DNA of 54,747 nt from Hyphomonadaceae bacterium (GTDB taxonomy: Bacteria; Pseudomonadota; Alphaproteobacteria; Caulobacterales; Hyphomonadaceae). This document shows, one piece after another, positions 19,781-27,957 of this stretch; the first letter of the stretch is position 1, and every line of letters begins with the position of its first letter. The translations under genes and the position numbers were made by a program. The stretch is taken from the NCBI GenBank assembly GCA_022844475.1, contig JALHLR010000024.1, positions 1 through 54,747 of the forward strand, in the 5' to 3' direction. The notes beneath the pieces are model-generated. The model worked only from the letters and a program-made list of their open reading frames with translations. It searched no databases and was not told the DNA's origin.

Positions 19781-20383
19781 ATGGCCCGCACGCGAAACGA
19801 GGAGGCGTTCACCGCCAGACGCGCCGAGATCCTGCGCGTGGCGGAACGGCTCTTCGTGGAGCAGGGCTTCCACCAGACGGGCATGGCTGCAATCTGCGAA
19901 GCCGCCGGCATGAGTCCGGGCGCCCTCTACCGCTATTTCCCCTCCAAGGCGGACATCATCCATGCTGTCGTCGCCGAAGAACGCGCTGAGGCGGCTGCAT
20001 TGTTCGATGCGCTTGAGCAGGCGAAGGATTTTCCCGGCAGGCTCGTGACAGCTCTGGACGAGGCGATCATGGAGGTCAGCGACACGGACTATGCACGTCT
20101 CGCGCTCGAGATTGCCGCTGAGGGTGCGCGGGACAAGGACGTCGGCGCGCTGCTCCTCGAGGCGGAGAACGAGGCGCATGCAAGGCTGCAGGCCATCATC
20201 GAACGGGCAAAGCGCGACGGGCAGATCGCCTCTGCTGTGGAGCCCTCTTCGTGCGCCTCAATGATCCTGATGCTCATCCAGGGCGCGGCCAGCGGCTTTG
20301 GCGCGCAGCTCGCCGCGCGCAAGCCCGCGGCGCGCAAGGCCGCCCTGTCCCGCCTTGTTGCAGGAATGCTCGGAACGGCCTGA
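19781..20383 (+). CDS. TetR/AcrR family transcriptional regulator
   Basis: A 200-residue repressor-type protein. The N-terminal helix-turn-helix is typical: RRAEILRVAERLFVEQGF, MAAICEAAGMSPGALYRYF, SKADII (about residues 13-62). The C-terminal helical ligand/dimer domain is not diagnostic. The start ATG 19781 follows a GAAGAAGAGGA/AGG-rich ribosome-binding region. It is divergent from the sterol-desaturase-like gene and upstream of the DUF6351 gene on the same strand, so either neighbour may be its target. The ligand is unknown. Confidence 0.94.
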   Translation: MARTRNEEAFTARRAEILRVAERLFVEQGFHQTGMAAICEAAGMSPGALYRYFPSKADIIHAVVAEERAEAAALFDALEQAKDFPGRLVTALDEAIMEVSDTDYARLALEIAAEGARDKDVGALLLEAENEAHARLQAIIERAKRDGQIASAVEPSSCASMILMLIQGAASGFGAQLAARKPAARKAALSRLVAGMLGTA

Positions 20384-20501
20384 TCCAGCCCGCACGGCCT
20401 GTCGTCACCTCACTGATTTGTGCGCGACAACGCCAGCGGCCGCGCTAAACTCCCGCCCAACAAGAAGCCGGAAAACGGCTGAACCGGCGGGAGAGAAATC
20501 G

Positions 20502-22649
20502 ATGTCACAGCTCAGGATACGTGTGCTTGCCGGTTGCGGCGCCTTCGCGCTTGCCATCGGTTCGCTTGCTGTCGCTCCAGCCCTGTCGCAGTCGGCCGGG
20601 GCCGGCGCGCACGGCAAGGTCGAGGTGAAAGTCCTCTCCTCGCGCTACGACCTCGTCTCCGGCGGCGATGCGCTGGTCGAGGTCAAGGCCAGCGAAGGCG
20701 CCAGGGCCAGCGAGCTGAAGCTGTCGCTCAACGGCCGCCAGCTTCTCACACCGCTGAAATTCGACGCCGCAACCAACACGCTTCGCGGCCTTGTGACCGG
20801 CCTCGATACCGGCGCCAACTGGCTGCAGGTGAGGGGACCCGCGGGCTATTCGGTCAGCCAGCCGCTGGTGAACCATCCCATCACCGGCCCGATCCTCTCC
20901 GGCCCGCACATGACACCCTATGAGTGCCGCACCGAACAGTCCGGCCTCGGCCCCGCCACAGACGCCAGCTGTTCGGCGCCCACGAAGTACGAGTGGTTCT
21001 ACAAATCCACCGGCCCCGCGACCGGCACGGGCGCCGCGGCCACCCAGTTCAAGCCGCTCGCCAATCCCAAAGGCGCGCGTCCAGCCGATCTTGCCACAAC
21101 GACCACGATCGACGGCAGAAATGTGCCCTACATCGTCCGCGTCGAAAGTGGCGTGATCAACCGCGCCATCTATCGCCTCGCTGTGCTCGACGACCCCGCA
21201 ACCGACGCCTTCGGCGCCAACGAAGGCTGGAACAACCGCCTCGCCGTCACCTTCGGCGGTGGCTGCGGCACGCAGTACAATCAGGGCTCCAATGGCGTGC
21301 AGTCGATCCTCTCGGATCTCTACCTCGCGCGCGGCTTCGCCTACCTCAACTCCACCGAGCTCGTGAACCAGCAGCACTGCAACCAGGTGCTGCAGGGCGA
21401 GACGCTGATGATGCTGAAGGAGCACTTCGTCGAAAAATACGGCGTGCCGAAATGGACAGTTGGCACGGGCGGCTCCGGCGGCGCCATCCAGCAGATGGTC
21501 ATCACGCAGATGTACCCCGGGCTGCTCGACGGTCTTCAGCCATCATTGAGCTTCCCTGACTCGTCCATGCAGACGGCCGACTGCGGCCTCCTGCAGAACT
21601 TCTGGCGCACCAGGGCCGGCAAGGCGTGGAGCGAGCGGAAGAAGGACGCCGTCGCCGGCTACAGCAATGGCACATGCGGCTCATGGGAACGCTCCTTCGT
21701 TCGCACCATCCAGGCCGGCTTCGCTGATGGCTGCGCGGTCTCCGACAAGTCGCTGGTCTATGATCCGAAGAAGAACCCCAAGGGTATCCGCTGCACGACG
21801 CAGGAAATGCGCGTCAACATCTACGGCAAGGACCCCAAGACCGGCTTTGCCCGCCGCCCGATCGACAATATCGGCATCCAGTACGGACTGAAGGCGCTCA
21901 ACGACAAGGACATCTCGGTCGAGGAGTTTCTCACGCTGAATGAAAAGGTCGGCGGCAACGACATCGACGGCGCCTTCGTTGCGAAGCGCACCGTGGGCGA
22001 CGAGACCGCGATCAAGGCGATCTACGCCTCGGGCACGTTCAACACCTTCAAGAACCTGGATGCTGTCCCGATCATCAACTATCGCGGCTACACGGACACA
22101 ACGACGCCCGGCGACATTCATGACCGCCACCGCGACCTCACCATCCGCGCGCGTCTTGAGAAGGCGACGGGTTCCTCCGCCAACCAGGTCATCTGGGTCG
22201 CCGACCGCGCGCCGGGGCAGGGCCAGCCCGCCAAGGTCAACCTCGCGCCCATCGCGCTTGATGCGATCACGAAATGGCTCGACAGCATGGCCGCAGACCC
22301 GGCGCCGCTCACGCCCGCAAAAGTCGTGAAGCACAAGCCTGCCGATGCCGTCGACGCCTACTGGACGCCCGATGGCCAGCGCGTCAACGAAGTCGCGAGC
22401 TGGGATCCCGATACCTCGTGGAACAAGACCTATCCCATCCACCTCGAGCCGCGCCTCATCGCTGGCGCGCCCATCACGAACGACATCATGAAGTGCGCGC
22501 TCAAGCCCGTGAACGTCGCCGACTACAGCGTGAGCTTCTCGAAGTCCCAGCAGGCGCGCCTGAAGAAGATCTTCCCCGGCGGTGTCTGCGACTGGAGCAA
22601 GCCCGGCGTCGGCTATTCGACGATCAAGGGAACCTACCAGCGTTACTGA
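20502..22649 (+). CDS. Exported DUF6351 family protein, putative esterase/hydrolase
   Basis: A 715-residue secreted protein with a Sec signal peptide (cleavage near ALSQS, residue 30). After an immunoglobulin-like N-terminal region (VKVLSSRYDLVSGGDALVEV) comes the DUF6351-type core: VESGVINRAIYRLAVL, NNRLAVTFGGGCG and GVPKWTVGTGGSGGAIQQ. The GGSGG turn places a probable nucleophilic serine at residue 325, as in alpha/beta hydrolases; several paired Cys suggest disulfides. I recognise the family by sequence pattern only; the reaction is not established. The start ATG 20502 has GGGAGAG upstream; a longer frame to 20298 overlaps tetR and is spurious. Its TetR neighbour ends 118 bp upstream. Confidence 0.87.
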   Translation: MSQLRIRVLAGCGAFALAIGSLAVAPALSQSAGAGAHGKVEVKVLSSRYDLVSGGDALVEVKASEGARASELKLSLNGRQLLTPLKFDAATNTLRGLVTGLDTGANWLQVRGPAGYSVSQPLVNHPITGPILSGPHMTPYECRTEQSGLGPATDASCSAPTKYEWFYKSTGPATGTGAAATQFKPLANPKGARPADLATTTTIDGRNVPYIVRVESGVINRAIYRLAVLDDPATDAFGANEGWNNRLAVTFGGGCGTQYNQGSNGVQSILSDLYLARGFAYLNSTELVNQQHCNQVLQGETLMMLKEHFVEKYGVPKWTVGTGGSGGAIQQMVITQMYPGLLDGLQPSLSFPDSSMQTADCGLLQNFWRTRAGKAWSERKKDAVAGYSNGTCGSWERSFVRTIQAGFADGCAVSDKSLVYDPKKNPKGIRCTTQEMRVNIYGKDPKTGFARRPIDNIGIQYGLKALNDKDISVEEFLTLNEKVGGNDIDGAFVAKRTVGDETAIKAIYASGTFNTFKNLDAVPIINYRGYTDTTTPGDIHDRHRDLTIRARLEKATGSSANQVIWVADRAPGQGQPAKVNLAPIALDAITKWLDSMAADPAPLTPAKVVKHKPADAVDAYWTPDGQRVNEVASWDPDTSWNKTYPIHLEPRLIAGAPITNDIMKCALKPVNVADYSVSFSKSQQARLKKIFPGGVCDWSKPGVGYSTIKGTYQRY

Positions 22650-22659
22650 CGCCCAGGGT

Positions 22660-23106
22660 CTATTGGCGCGCCTTCAGGTCGGCGAGGAATTGTTCCTGGT
22701 TCTCCGGAGAGATGATCAGCTGCTTGCCGGCGCCATAGCTGATCACCAGCCTGTCTCGTGACAGGGCCGGGCTGGAGCGTCTGCGGCCGCGCCTGAAAAA
22801 TCCGTGCGGCTTCTCGACGCCCGTGATGTCGGTAACCGCGATGGTCCAGCGGAACGGTCCCGACCGGGCGATGAGCCTGTCGCCATCCAGCGTGTAGTTC
22901 GTGCCGCGCAGAATCCACACCAGGAATCCAGCCGCGCCGAGCAGGATGAACCCGCCCTGCGCGGCGCGCAGCGGCCCCTCCTGCACGCCGGTCACGATCA
23001 GGCCCGCGACGCCCGCCGCCAGCAACAGGCAGAGCATGGCGAGAAACCATGCATCGACCTTCGAGGGATAGGTGCGTGGAGACAAATGCCGTGACACGTC
23101 AGTCAT
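22660..23106 (-). CDS. Small membrane protein with bacterial PH-like domain
   Basis: A 148-residue protein with two adjacent membrane segments (about residues 20-65: AWFLAMLCLLLAAGVAGLIV and GGFILLGAAGFLVWIL). A cytosolic beta-rich domain follows (YTLDGDRLIARSGPFRWTIAVTDITGVEKPH ending LIISPENQEQFLADL), resembling bacterial PH domains of the YdbT/YcxB type. The ATG 23106 overlaps the stop of the upstream hydrolase by 8 nt, so the two are co-translated. It is convergent with the DUF6351 gene (10-bp gap). Function unknown; such proteins often interact at the membrane. Confidence 0.8.
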   Translation of the reverse strand: MTDVSRHLSPRTYPSKVDAWFLAMLCLLLAAGVAGLIVTGVQEGPLRAAQGGFILLGAAGFLVWILRGTNYTLDGDRLIARSGPFRWTIAVTDITGVEKPHGFFRRGRRRSSPALSRDRLVISYGAGKQLIISPENQEQFLADLKARQ

Positions 23107-24283
23107 TGTCCTTCACGAAATCCTCGATCCGTCCCACCAGCCGCGGCGCCAGCGGCAGCGACGGGTCCGCGTAGGTTGCGAGGTTCGCCGCGCGATCGGC
23201 CGGCGCCTCCTTCAGCACATGGTTCATGTCGTCCACCAGCCGCAGCTTCGTCTTGCGCGCCCTGTTGAGGAGGTTCGCATCCTCGACCGTCACCTGCAGG
23301 TCCGTCTTCCCCTGCAGGATCAGCGTGTCCTTGTTGGCGCGGCTCAGTTCATCAACCGGATCGAGATTGATCACGGAGATCAGATAGTCCTGCACCTGCG
23401 GTGCAAACAGTGAGACAAGGGCAGGGTGCATGGTCGAGACATCGACGCGCCGCCCAGCTTCAAGCTCCGAAAGCGCCGCCATCGCCTGATCCAGCAGCGG
23501 GGCGTTGGCGGGATTCTCGCGCAGCTGCTGCCTGATCACATCCCCCATCTTCCGCCCCGTTCCGGCGAGAAGGATCAGCCCGCACACATCCTTCCGGCCC
23601 TGCGCCGCCATCGACACCATCAGCGCGCCCTCGGAATGTCCCAGCAGGAAGACGCAGTCCGATCCGCGTGCAGCCTTGATCGCATCGATCCAGGCATGGA
23701 TGTCGGCGACATAGTCCGCCGGCGTCACCGTGTTCGGATCGCCTGCCGCCGCACTGCCGAACATTCCGCGCTTGTCGATGCGCACGCTTGCGATGCGCTC
23801 TTCCGCAAGGCCTTCAGCCAGCAGCTTGTAGGCGTCCGTGCTGACGCCCAGCGGGCTGTTGCCGTCCCGGTCCGTCGGCCCTGAGCCCGGCACGATCAGC
23901 ACGACAGGATCACTGTCGCGCGCGCTGACGATCGTGCCGCGCAGGTCGCCCGCGCTGATTTCCGAAATCTCCGGCGCAGTGTCGTCCCCGGTGACGTCGC
24001 CGATGAAGGCCACAACCCCGCCAAGCACGGCGACAGTCGCGCCGATCGCGATGATCGCCTGCATCGGATTGCCGGACTTGCCGCTGCTCCCGGTTTCCGG
24101 TGTTGCGTTTTCAGCGCCCGATTTGCCGCCAAGCGCCGCCTTGAGCTTCGTCAGCTCCACACTCTCCGCAGGCTTCTTCGCCGGCGAACTGTCCATGCCG
24201 CGTGCGATCATCACGACGACCAGCATCATGATGCCCAGAAGCAGGGCGGCGCTCAGGGCCCACAACACCAGCATTACATCCAT
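23099..24283 (-). CDS. Membrane-anchored alpha/beta hydrolase
   Basis: A 394-residue protein. An N-terminal membrane helix (residues 1-28) is followed by a polar linker, a second hydrophobic segment (about 75-95), and an alpha/beta hydrolase domain with VLIVPGSGPTDRDGNS, nucleophile elbow GHSEG (Ser217) and the C-terminal catalytic His in VDDMNHVLK. It resembles exported or anchored serine esterases/peptidases. The ATG 24283 is chosen: GGGAG lies 8 nt upstream, and the preceding in-frame GTG 24286 is less suitable. It is divergent from the SPFH gene across a 93-bp region containing a 30-bp palindrome, and translationally coupled to the PH-like protein downstream. Confidence 0.88.
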   Translation of the reverse strand: MDVMLVLWALSAALLLGIMMLVVVMIARGMDSSPAKKPAESVELTKLKAALGGKSGAENATPETGSSGKSGNPMQAIIAIGATVAVLGGVVAFIGDVTGDDTAPEISEISAGDLRGTIVSARDSDPVVLIVPGSGPTDRDGNSPLGVSTDAYKLLAEGLAEERIASVRIDKRGMFGSAAAGDPNTVTPADYVADIHAWIDAIKAARGSDCVFLLGHSEGALMVSMAAQGRKDVCGLILLAGTGRKMGDVIRQQLRENPANAPLLDQAMAALSELEAGRRVDVSTMHPALVSLFAPQVQDYLISVINLDPVDELSRANKDTLILQGKTDLQVTVEDANLLNRARKTKLRLVDDMNHVLKEAPADRAANLATYADPSLPLAPRLVGRIEDFVKDND

Positions 24284-24333
24284 CACGTCGACTCCCTCGG
24301 TGGACCGACAATGTGCTTGACATCGTGCTCAGT

Positions 24334-24363
24334 CAATATCAAAGTGATATCACTTCGATATTG
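24334..24363. promoter_or_regulatory. 30-bp near-perfect palindromic operator upstream of the SPFH gene
   Basis: Outer arms CAATATC (24334-24340) and GATATTG (24357-24363) flank the perfect 14-bp palindrome AAGTGATATCACTT (24342-24355); 28 of 30 positions are symmetric. It is AT-rich in a GC-rich genome, starts 11 bp after a TTGACA (24317-24322), and ends 13 bp before the SPFH ATG, overlapping the expected promoter. It is probably bound by the ribbon-helix-helix protein encoded just downstream (inference) and could also affect the divergent hydrolase gene. Confidence 0.75.
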
Positions 24364-24376
24364 CAGGAGGGACGTA

Positions 24377-25288
24377 ATGACTGTCGTGAGCCACCAGAAA
24401 ACCGTCGAGAAGGTCGCCCATACGGGGAGCGGCGGATTCCTGCTGATTCTCGGGCTTGCTGGCTTCGTCGTAGCCGCATGGCTGTTCTTCCAGGGCATCA
24501 TGACCGGCGAAAGCGGTGGCGAGAGCCTGATGGTCCTGACCTACATCATCGGTGCGATCGTCGTCCTGATCGTGTCGGTCCTGCTCGTGTCCGGCCTCTA
24601 CTCGCTGCAGCAGAATGAAAGCGCCGCGATCAGCCTGTTCGGCAACTACAAGGGCACCGACAAGCGCCCCGGCCTGCGCTGGGTGATTCCCTGGTATTCG
24701 CGCAAGAAAATCTCTCTGCGCGTGCGCAACGTCACCTCACAGACCCTCAAGGTGAACGACAAGAAGGGCAACCCGATCGAGATCGCCGCCGTCATCGTCT
24801 GGCGCGTGGTCGACACGGCCCAGGCGTTCTTCGACGTCGACAACTACGAGACCTTCGTCAACATCCAGATCGAGACATCGCTGCGCGAGATCACCTCGCA
24901 CTTTGCCTACGATCATGGCGAGGAATCCGAACCCACGCTGCGCGCCGACGGCGTCAAGGTTGGCGAGATGCTGCAGGCCCGGCTGCAGGAGCGCGTCGCG
25001 ATCGCCGGACTCGCGGTGGACGAAGCGCGTCTCTCGCACCTGGCCTATGCCCCCGAGATCGCCTCTTCCATGCTACGCCGCCAGCAGGCCGAAGCCGTAC
25101 TCGAGGCCCGCGCCAAGATCGTGCACGGCGCCGTCTCGATGGTGGAAAGCGCGCTGCAACAGCTGTCGGAGCGCGACATCGTCGTGCTCGACGACGAACG
25201 CAAGGCGGCGATGGTCTCCAACCTCCTGGTCGTGCTCTGCGCCGACCGCGAGGCCCAGCCGATCGTCAATGCGGGTTCGCTCTACTAG
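24377..25288 (+). CDS. SPFH/Band 7 domain membrane protein
   Basis: A 303-residue protein of the stomatin/prohibitin/flotillin/HflK superfamily. Two N-terminal membrane helices (about residues 18-45 and 54-75) are followed by the SPFH domain: [20 protein letters not shown], then [40 protein letters not shown], and a C-terminal helical part. Such proteins form oligomeric membrane scaffolds. The start ATG 24377 has GGAGGG 5 nt upstream; a longer frame from 24311 would run through the palindrome and is rejected. A ribbon-helix-helix gene follows 24 nt after the stop, apparently in one transcript. Physiological role unknown. Confidence 0.92.
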   Translation: MTVVSHQKTVEKVAHTGSGGFLLILGLAGFVVAAWLFFQGIMTGESGGESLMVLTYIIGAIVVLIVSVLLVSGLYSLQQNESAAISLFGNYKGTDKRPGLRWVIPWYSRKKISLRVRNVTSQTLKVNDKKGNPIEIAAVIVWRVVDTAQAFFDVDNYETFVNIQIETSLREITSHFAYDHGEESEPTLRADGVKVGEMLQARLQERVAIAGLAVDEARLSHLAYAPEIASSMLRRQQAEAVLEARAKIVHGAVSMVESALQQLSERDIVVLDDERKAAMVSNLLVVLCADREAQPIVNAGSLY

Positions 25289-25312
25289 GTCCAACACCAG
25301 ACAGGCGAGATC

Positions 25313-25501
25313 ATGCCATCGCCCGGCAAGAAAGCATTTCCACTGCGACTCGATCCGGCGCTCCACGCCGCGATCGAGCGCCTTGCCGCGCAGGAGCTGC
25401 GCTCTGTCAACGCCGAGATCGAGTTCCTCCTGCGTGAGGGGCTCAAGCGTCGGGGTGTGAAGACGGACGGGAAAGACGCGCCTCAGGACGAGCCCGCCTA
25501 G
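25313..25501 (+). CDS. Arc/HicB-like ribbon-helix-helix DNA-binding protein
   Basis: A 62-residue protein with the ribbon-helix-helix pattern: beta-strand FPLRL (about residues 9-13), helix A PALHAAIERLAAQEL, turn RSVN, helix B AEIEFLLREGLKRRG. It should act as a dimer binding repeated or inverted sites, most likely the 30-bp palindrome in front of the SPFH gene. No toxin gene is adjacent, so antitoxin labels given to relatives may be misleading. Its stop TAG (25499-25501) overlaps the stop of the convergent ada gene in a shared CTAG. Confidence 0.85.
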   Translation: MPSPGKKAFPLRLDPALHAAIERLAAQELRSVNAEIEFLLREGLKRRGVKTDGKDAPQDEPA

Positions 25502-26571
25502 ATGCGTGCGGCCTCGGACTTCCCGGCATGCCGCCGCTCATGATCCAGCAGCCACTGCTTGCGCCACAGCCCGCCCGCATAGCCCGTAAGCTGGCCGTCC
25601 GCGCCGATCACGCGATGGCAGGGCAGGATGATCGCACAGCGGTTCAGCCGGTTCGCGTTCGCCACCGCGCGCACAGCGCTCGGCCGCCCGATGCGTGTCG
25701 CCATCTCCTGATAGGAGCGCGTCACGCCCGGCGGCACCCGCCGCAACTCGTCCCACACCTGGTTCTGGAAGTCCGTCCCCGCGCCCGCAATGCGCGATGT
25801 GAAGGTGAGGGACTTGCCTGCGAAATAGTCGGTCACCTCCCTGCGGATGTGCTTGAGCGCCGTGGTCTCGCCGGGAAGAACACTCGCGTTGAACTGCCGG
25901 CGATACCGCTCCACATGCTCCTGTAACTTCTTCCGCTCGACGAACTCCAGCATGTGAAGGTGCGTCTCGTCGGCAATCGCCAGCATCGGCCCCAGCGGCG
26001 TGTCGATCCAGTCCATCGCAAACGCCCTGGCCGCACGCGCCCGATTGGGCGCCTCGCCAAACACCTTCGCGAAGGCCTCCCGGAATCCGCTGCCGGATTC
26101 AAAACCCGCATCCAGCTGTGCCTCGATCACCGCGTCGCCCTTGCGGATGGTGTTGAACGCATGCCCGAGCCGTCTTGCGCGTACATACTGCGAAAAGCTC
26201 ATGTCGAACCGCCGCTGGAAATGCCGCCGCGCCGTCGCCGGTTCGATGCCCATCTCGCGCAGATCCTCCTCGCTCCACTTGCGCGACGGATCCTCCTCCA
26301 CCAGCCGCAAGAGCTTGTCGATCAGCACCCCGGGCGCATTCGGATCATCCATCGGCCGGCAACGCTTGCACGGCCGAAACCCCGCCGCCAGCGCCGCGTC
26401 CGGCGAGCCATAGAAGGTGATGTTCTTCGACAATGGCGTACGGGCAGGGCAGATCGGCCGGCAGAAAATCCCCGTCGTCTTCACGCCCACATAGACCACC
26501 CCATCCATTTCCGGATCGCGGCGAAGGATGTGCTTGTACAGCGTCTCGTGGTCGGGAAGGCGGTTCAGCAT
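25498..26571 (-). CDS. ada: Bifunctional Ada: transcriptional activator / O6-methylguanine-DNA methyltransferase
   Basis: A 357-residue adaptive-response protein. The N-terminal zinc domain carries the four Cys ligands: Cys37 and Cys41 in FCRPIC, and Cys68 and Cys71 in CKRC; Cys37 is equivalent to the methyl-phosphotriester acceptor Cys38 of E. coli Ada. Next is an AraC-type helix-turn-helix (DLREMGIEPATARRHFQRRF). The C-terminal methyltransferase domain has acceptor Cys318 in ILPCHRVIGADG. All domains look intact. It repairs alkylated DNA suicidally and, when methylated, activates its regulon. No alkA or alkB lies next to it. ATG 26571 opens the family N terminus. Confidence 0.97.
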   Translation of the reverse strand: MLNRLPDHETLYKHILRRDPEMDGVVYVGVKTTGIFCRPICPARTPLSKNITFYGSPDAALAAGFRPCKRCRPMDDPNAPGVLIDKLLRLVEEDPSRKWSEEDLREMGIEPATARRHFQRRFDMSFSQYVRARRLGHAFNTIRKGDAVIEAQLDAGFESGSGFREAFAKVFGEAPNRARAARAFAMDWIDTPLGPMLAIADETHLHMLEFVERKKLQEHVERYRRQFNASVLPGETTALKHIRREVTDYFAGKSLTFTSRIAGAGTDFQNQVWDELRRVPPGVTRSYQEMATRIGRPSAVRAVANANRLNRCAIILPCHRVIGADGQLTGYAGGLWRKQWLLDHERRHAGKSEAARI

Positions 26572-27171
26572 GGCGGCCCGTCTCGGATCATTGCTTGTAG
26601 ACCCAGGATAGTCCCGCCGTCAGGCCACGCGGCCGGAAAAACGACACGGCCATTTTTCACAGCCACCGCGAGCTAAGCGCGCAGGTGGCTGGCCTGCCGG
26701 AATTCTCCGATGACCACACCTCCCGCCCACCGCGCCCCGGGCGCGCGCTGACTCTTGCGGTCCGCGCGCCCGAAGCGCTCCGTCAGAAAACCTACACCAG
26801 GCCAGTGGACGCTACCTTGATCTGGCCAACGAGGCTCCATCCAGAGGCAGCTCTGCAATCCTGCAACCAGAACCAACAGCGGCCGGCGAAAACGACCCTG
26901 GCCTCCATGTTCGATGACACGCATGGCGGCCCCGCCGGCTCGGCGACTGCATGTCGGCGCGCAGGTTTCTATTTTTGTGTGCTTTTGATCTGCATCAACG
27001 TGCGCGTGTAACCGCCATCAATTCAAGTTCCAACGCGCGACGGACAGGCGATCGCGACCATTTCCGAAGATATACACGCGGGCTGATAGTCGCTTCGCGT
27101 ACCGACCCGGAAGAAGGAAAGATCTACACACATCCCGAATTCGGCGCGGCCGACGCGATGCGGGGTCTGGC
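26572..27171. other. 600-bp gap with no supported gene
   Basis: Between ada (minus) and the soluble histidine kinase (plus). It should contain both promoters. The stretch around 26960-27120 is poorer in GC than its surroundings (for example a run of T around 26970-26985). Open frames on both strands lack ribosome-binding sites and any recognisable protein. No RNA gene was recognised. It may be decayed sequence at an old junction. Confidence 0.45.
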
Positions 27172-27957
27172 ATGGGTGTTACATCACTGCCAATTGCTTC
27201 TGCAATGAAGCAGACGCTGGCTCAGCGATCAGCGCAGGCGAAGGTCGACAGTCTTCGCTGCGGTGGTTGCGACCTCACGCTCGAGGCTGATCACAGGATC
27301 GCCAATCACCTGGCCATGTTGAGCAGCTATGTTGGCCTCAGGCAGAAGGAGTTTGGTCAGATCGAGGGCGGCGCGACAGGTTTGTCGGTCCAGCTCGCGT
27401 TCGATGGGATCAGAACTGTGGTCGATGCGATCTCTCGCCTGCATCGAGCGCTTCTGACAAACACATATGGAACGGGGGCCGATCTCAGCGAGTATGTTCG
27501 CCACGTGTGCGGCTCGCTCCGGTCAGGGCTTTCTGGCGCGATTGAGCTGACCGAAGACCTGCGCACGGGCTGCCGGGTGCGAAGCGATCAGATCTTGCCT
27601 CTGACGCAGATCGTCTCGGAGGTGATAACGAACGCGATCAAACACTCCCATGTCGGAGGTGAGGGCGGGAGAGTTCTTGTCCGCTGCCGCCCAGTGACCG
27701 AAAGGGAACTGGAACTCGAAATCGTCGACGACGGGAAAGGCCTGCCTCAGGACTTTGATCCCCTCACGGGGGCGGGGCTCGGGTTTCGGCTCGTCCGCGC
27801 TCTCACCGCGCAGCTCGGCATACGATCAGGATTCGAGTCGTCTGTTGCGGGAACCCGTTTCTGGCTCCGGGTAGAACGCGCGCCGGAAACCACGACCGGA
27901 GTGTTGGCCTCAAGCATGAACGGACTGGCGGGCGCAGCCAACAGCGAGGGCTCATGA
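27172..27957 (+). CDS. Soluble sensor histidine kinase, HisKA_2-like
   Basis: A 261-residue kinase core with no membrane segment and no separate input domain. The dimerisation helix carries EADHRIANHLAMLSSYVGLR with the probable phospho-acceptor His41, typical of HisKA_2/HWE-type kinases frequent in alphaproteobacteria. The ATPase domain shows the N-box SEVITNAIKHSH, G1 DDGKGLP and G2 GAGLGFRLV. A CGGC motif at residues 30-33, just before the His helix, could sense redox state or bind metal. The start ATG 27172 follows GCGGGGT; ATG 27205 is an alternative. The stop overlaps the next start as ATGA, coupling it to an oxidoreductase. No response regulator is adjacent. Confidence 0.85.
   Translation: MGVTSLPIASAMKQTLAQRSAQAKVDSLRCGGCDLTLEADHRIANHLAMLSSYVGLRQKEFGQIEGGATGLSVQLAFDGIRTVVDAISRLHRALLTNTYGTGADLSEYVRHVCGSLRSGLSGAIELTEDLRTGCRVRSDQILPLTQIVSEVITNAIKHSHVGGEGGRVLVRCRPVTERELELEIVDDGKGLPQDFDPLTGAGLGFRLVRALTAQLGIRSGFESSVAGTRFWLRVERAPETTTGVLASSMNGLAGAANSEGS

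Noticed and set aside
25313..25501. Antitoxin of a toxin-antitoxin pair
   Set aside because: The ribbon-helix-helix protein has no small toxin gene beside it; its partner is an SPFH membrane protein, so a regulator role is preferred.
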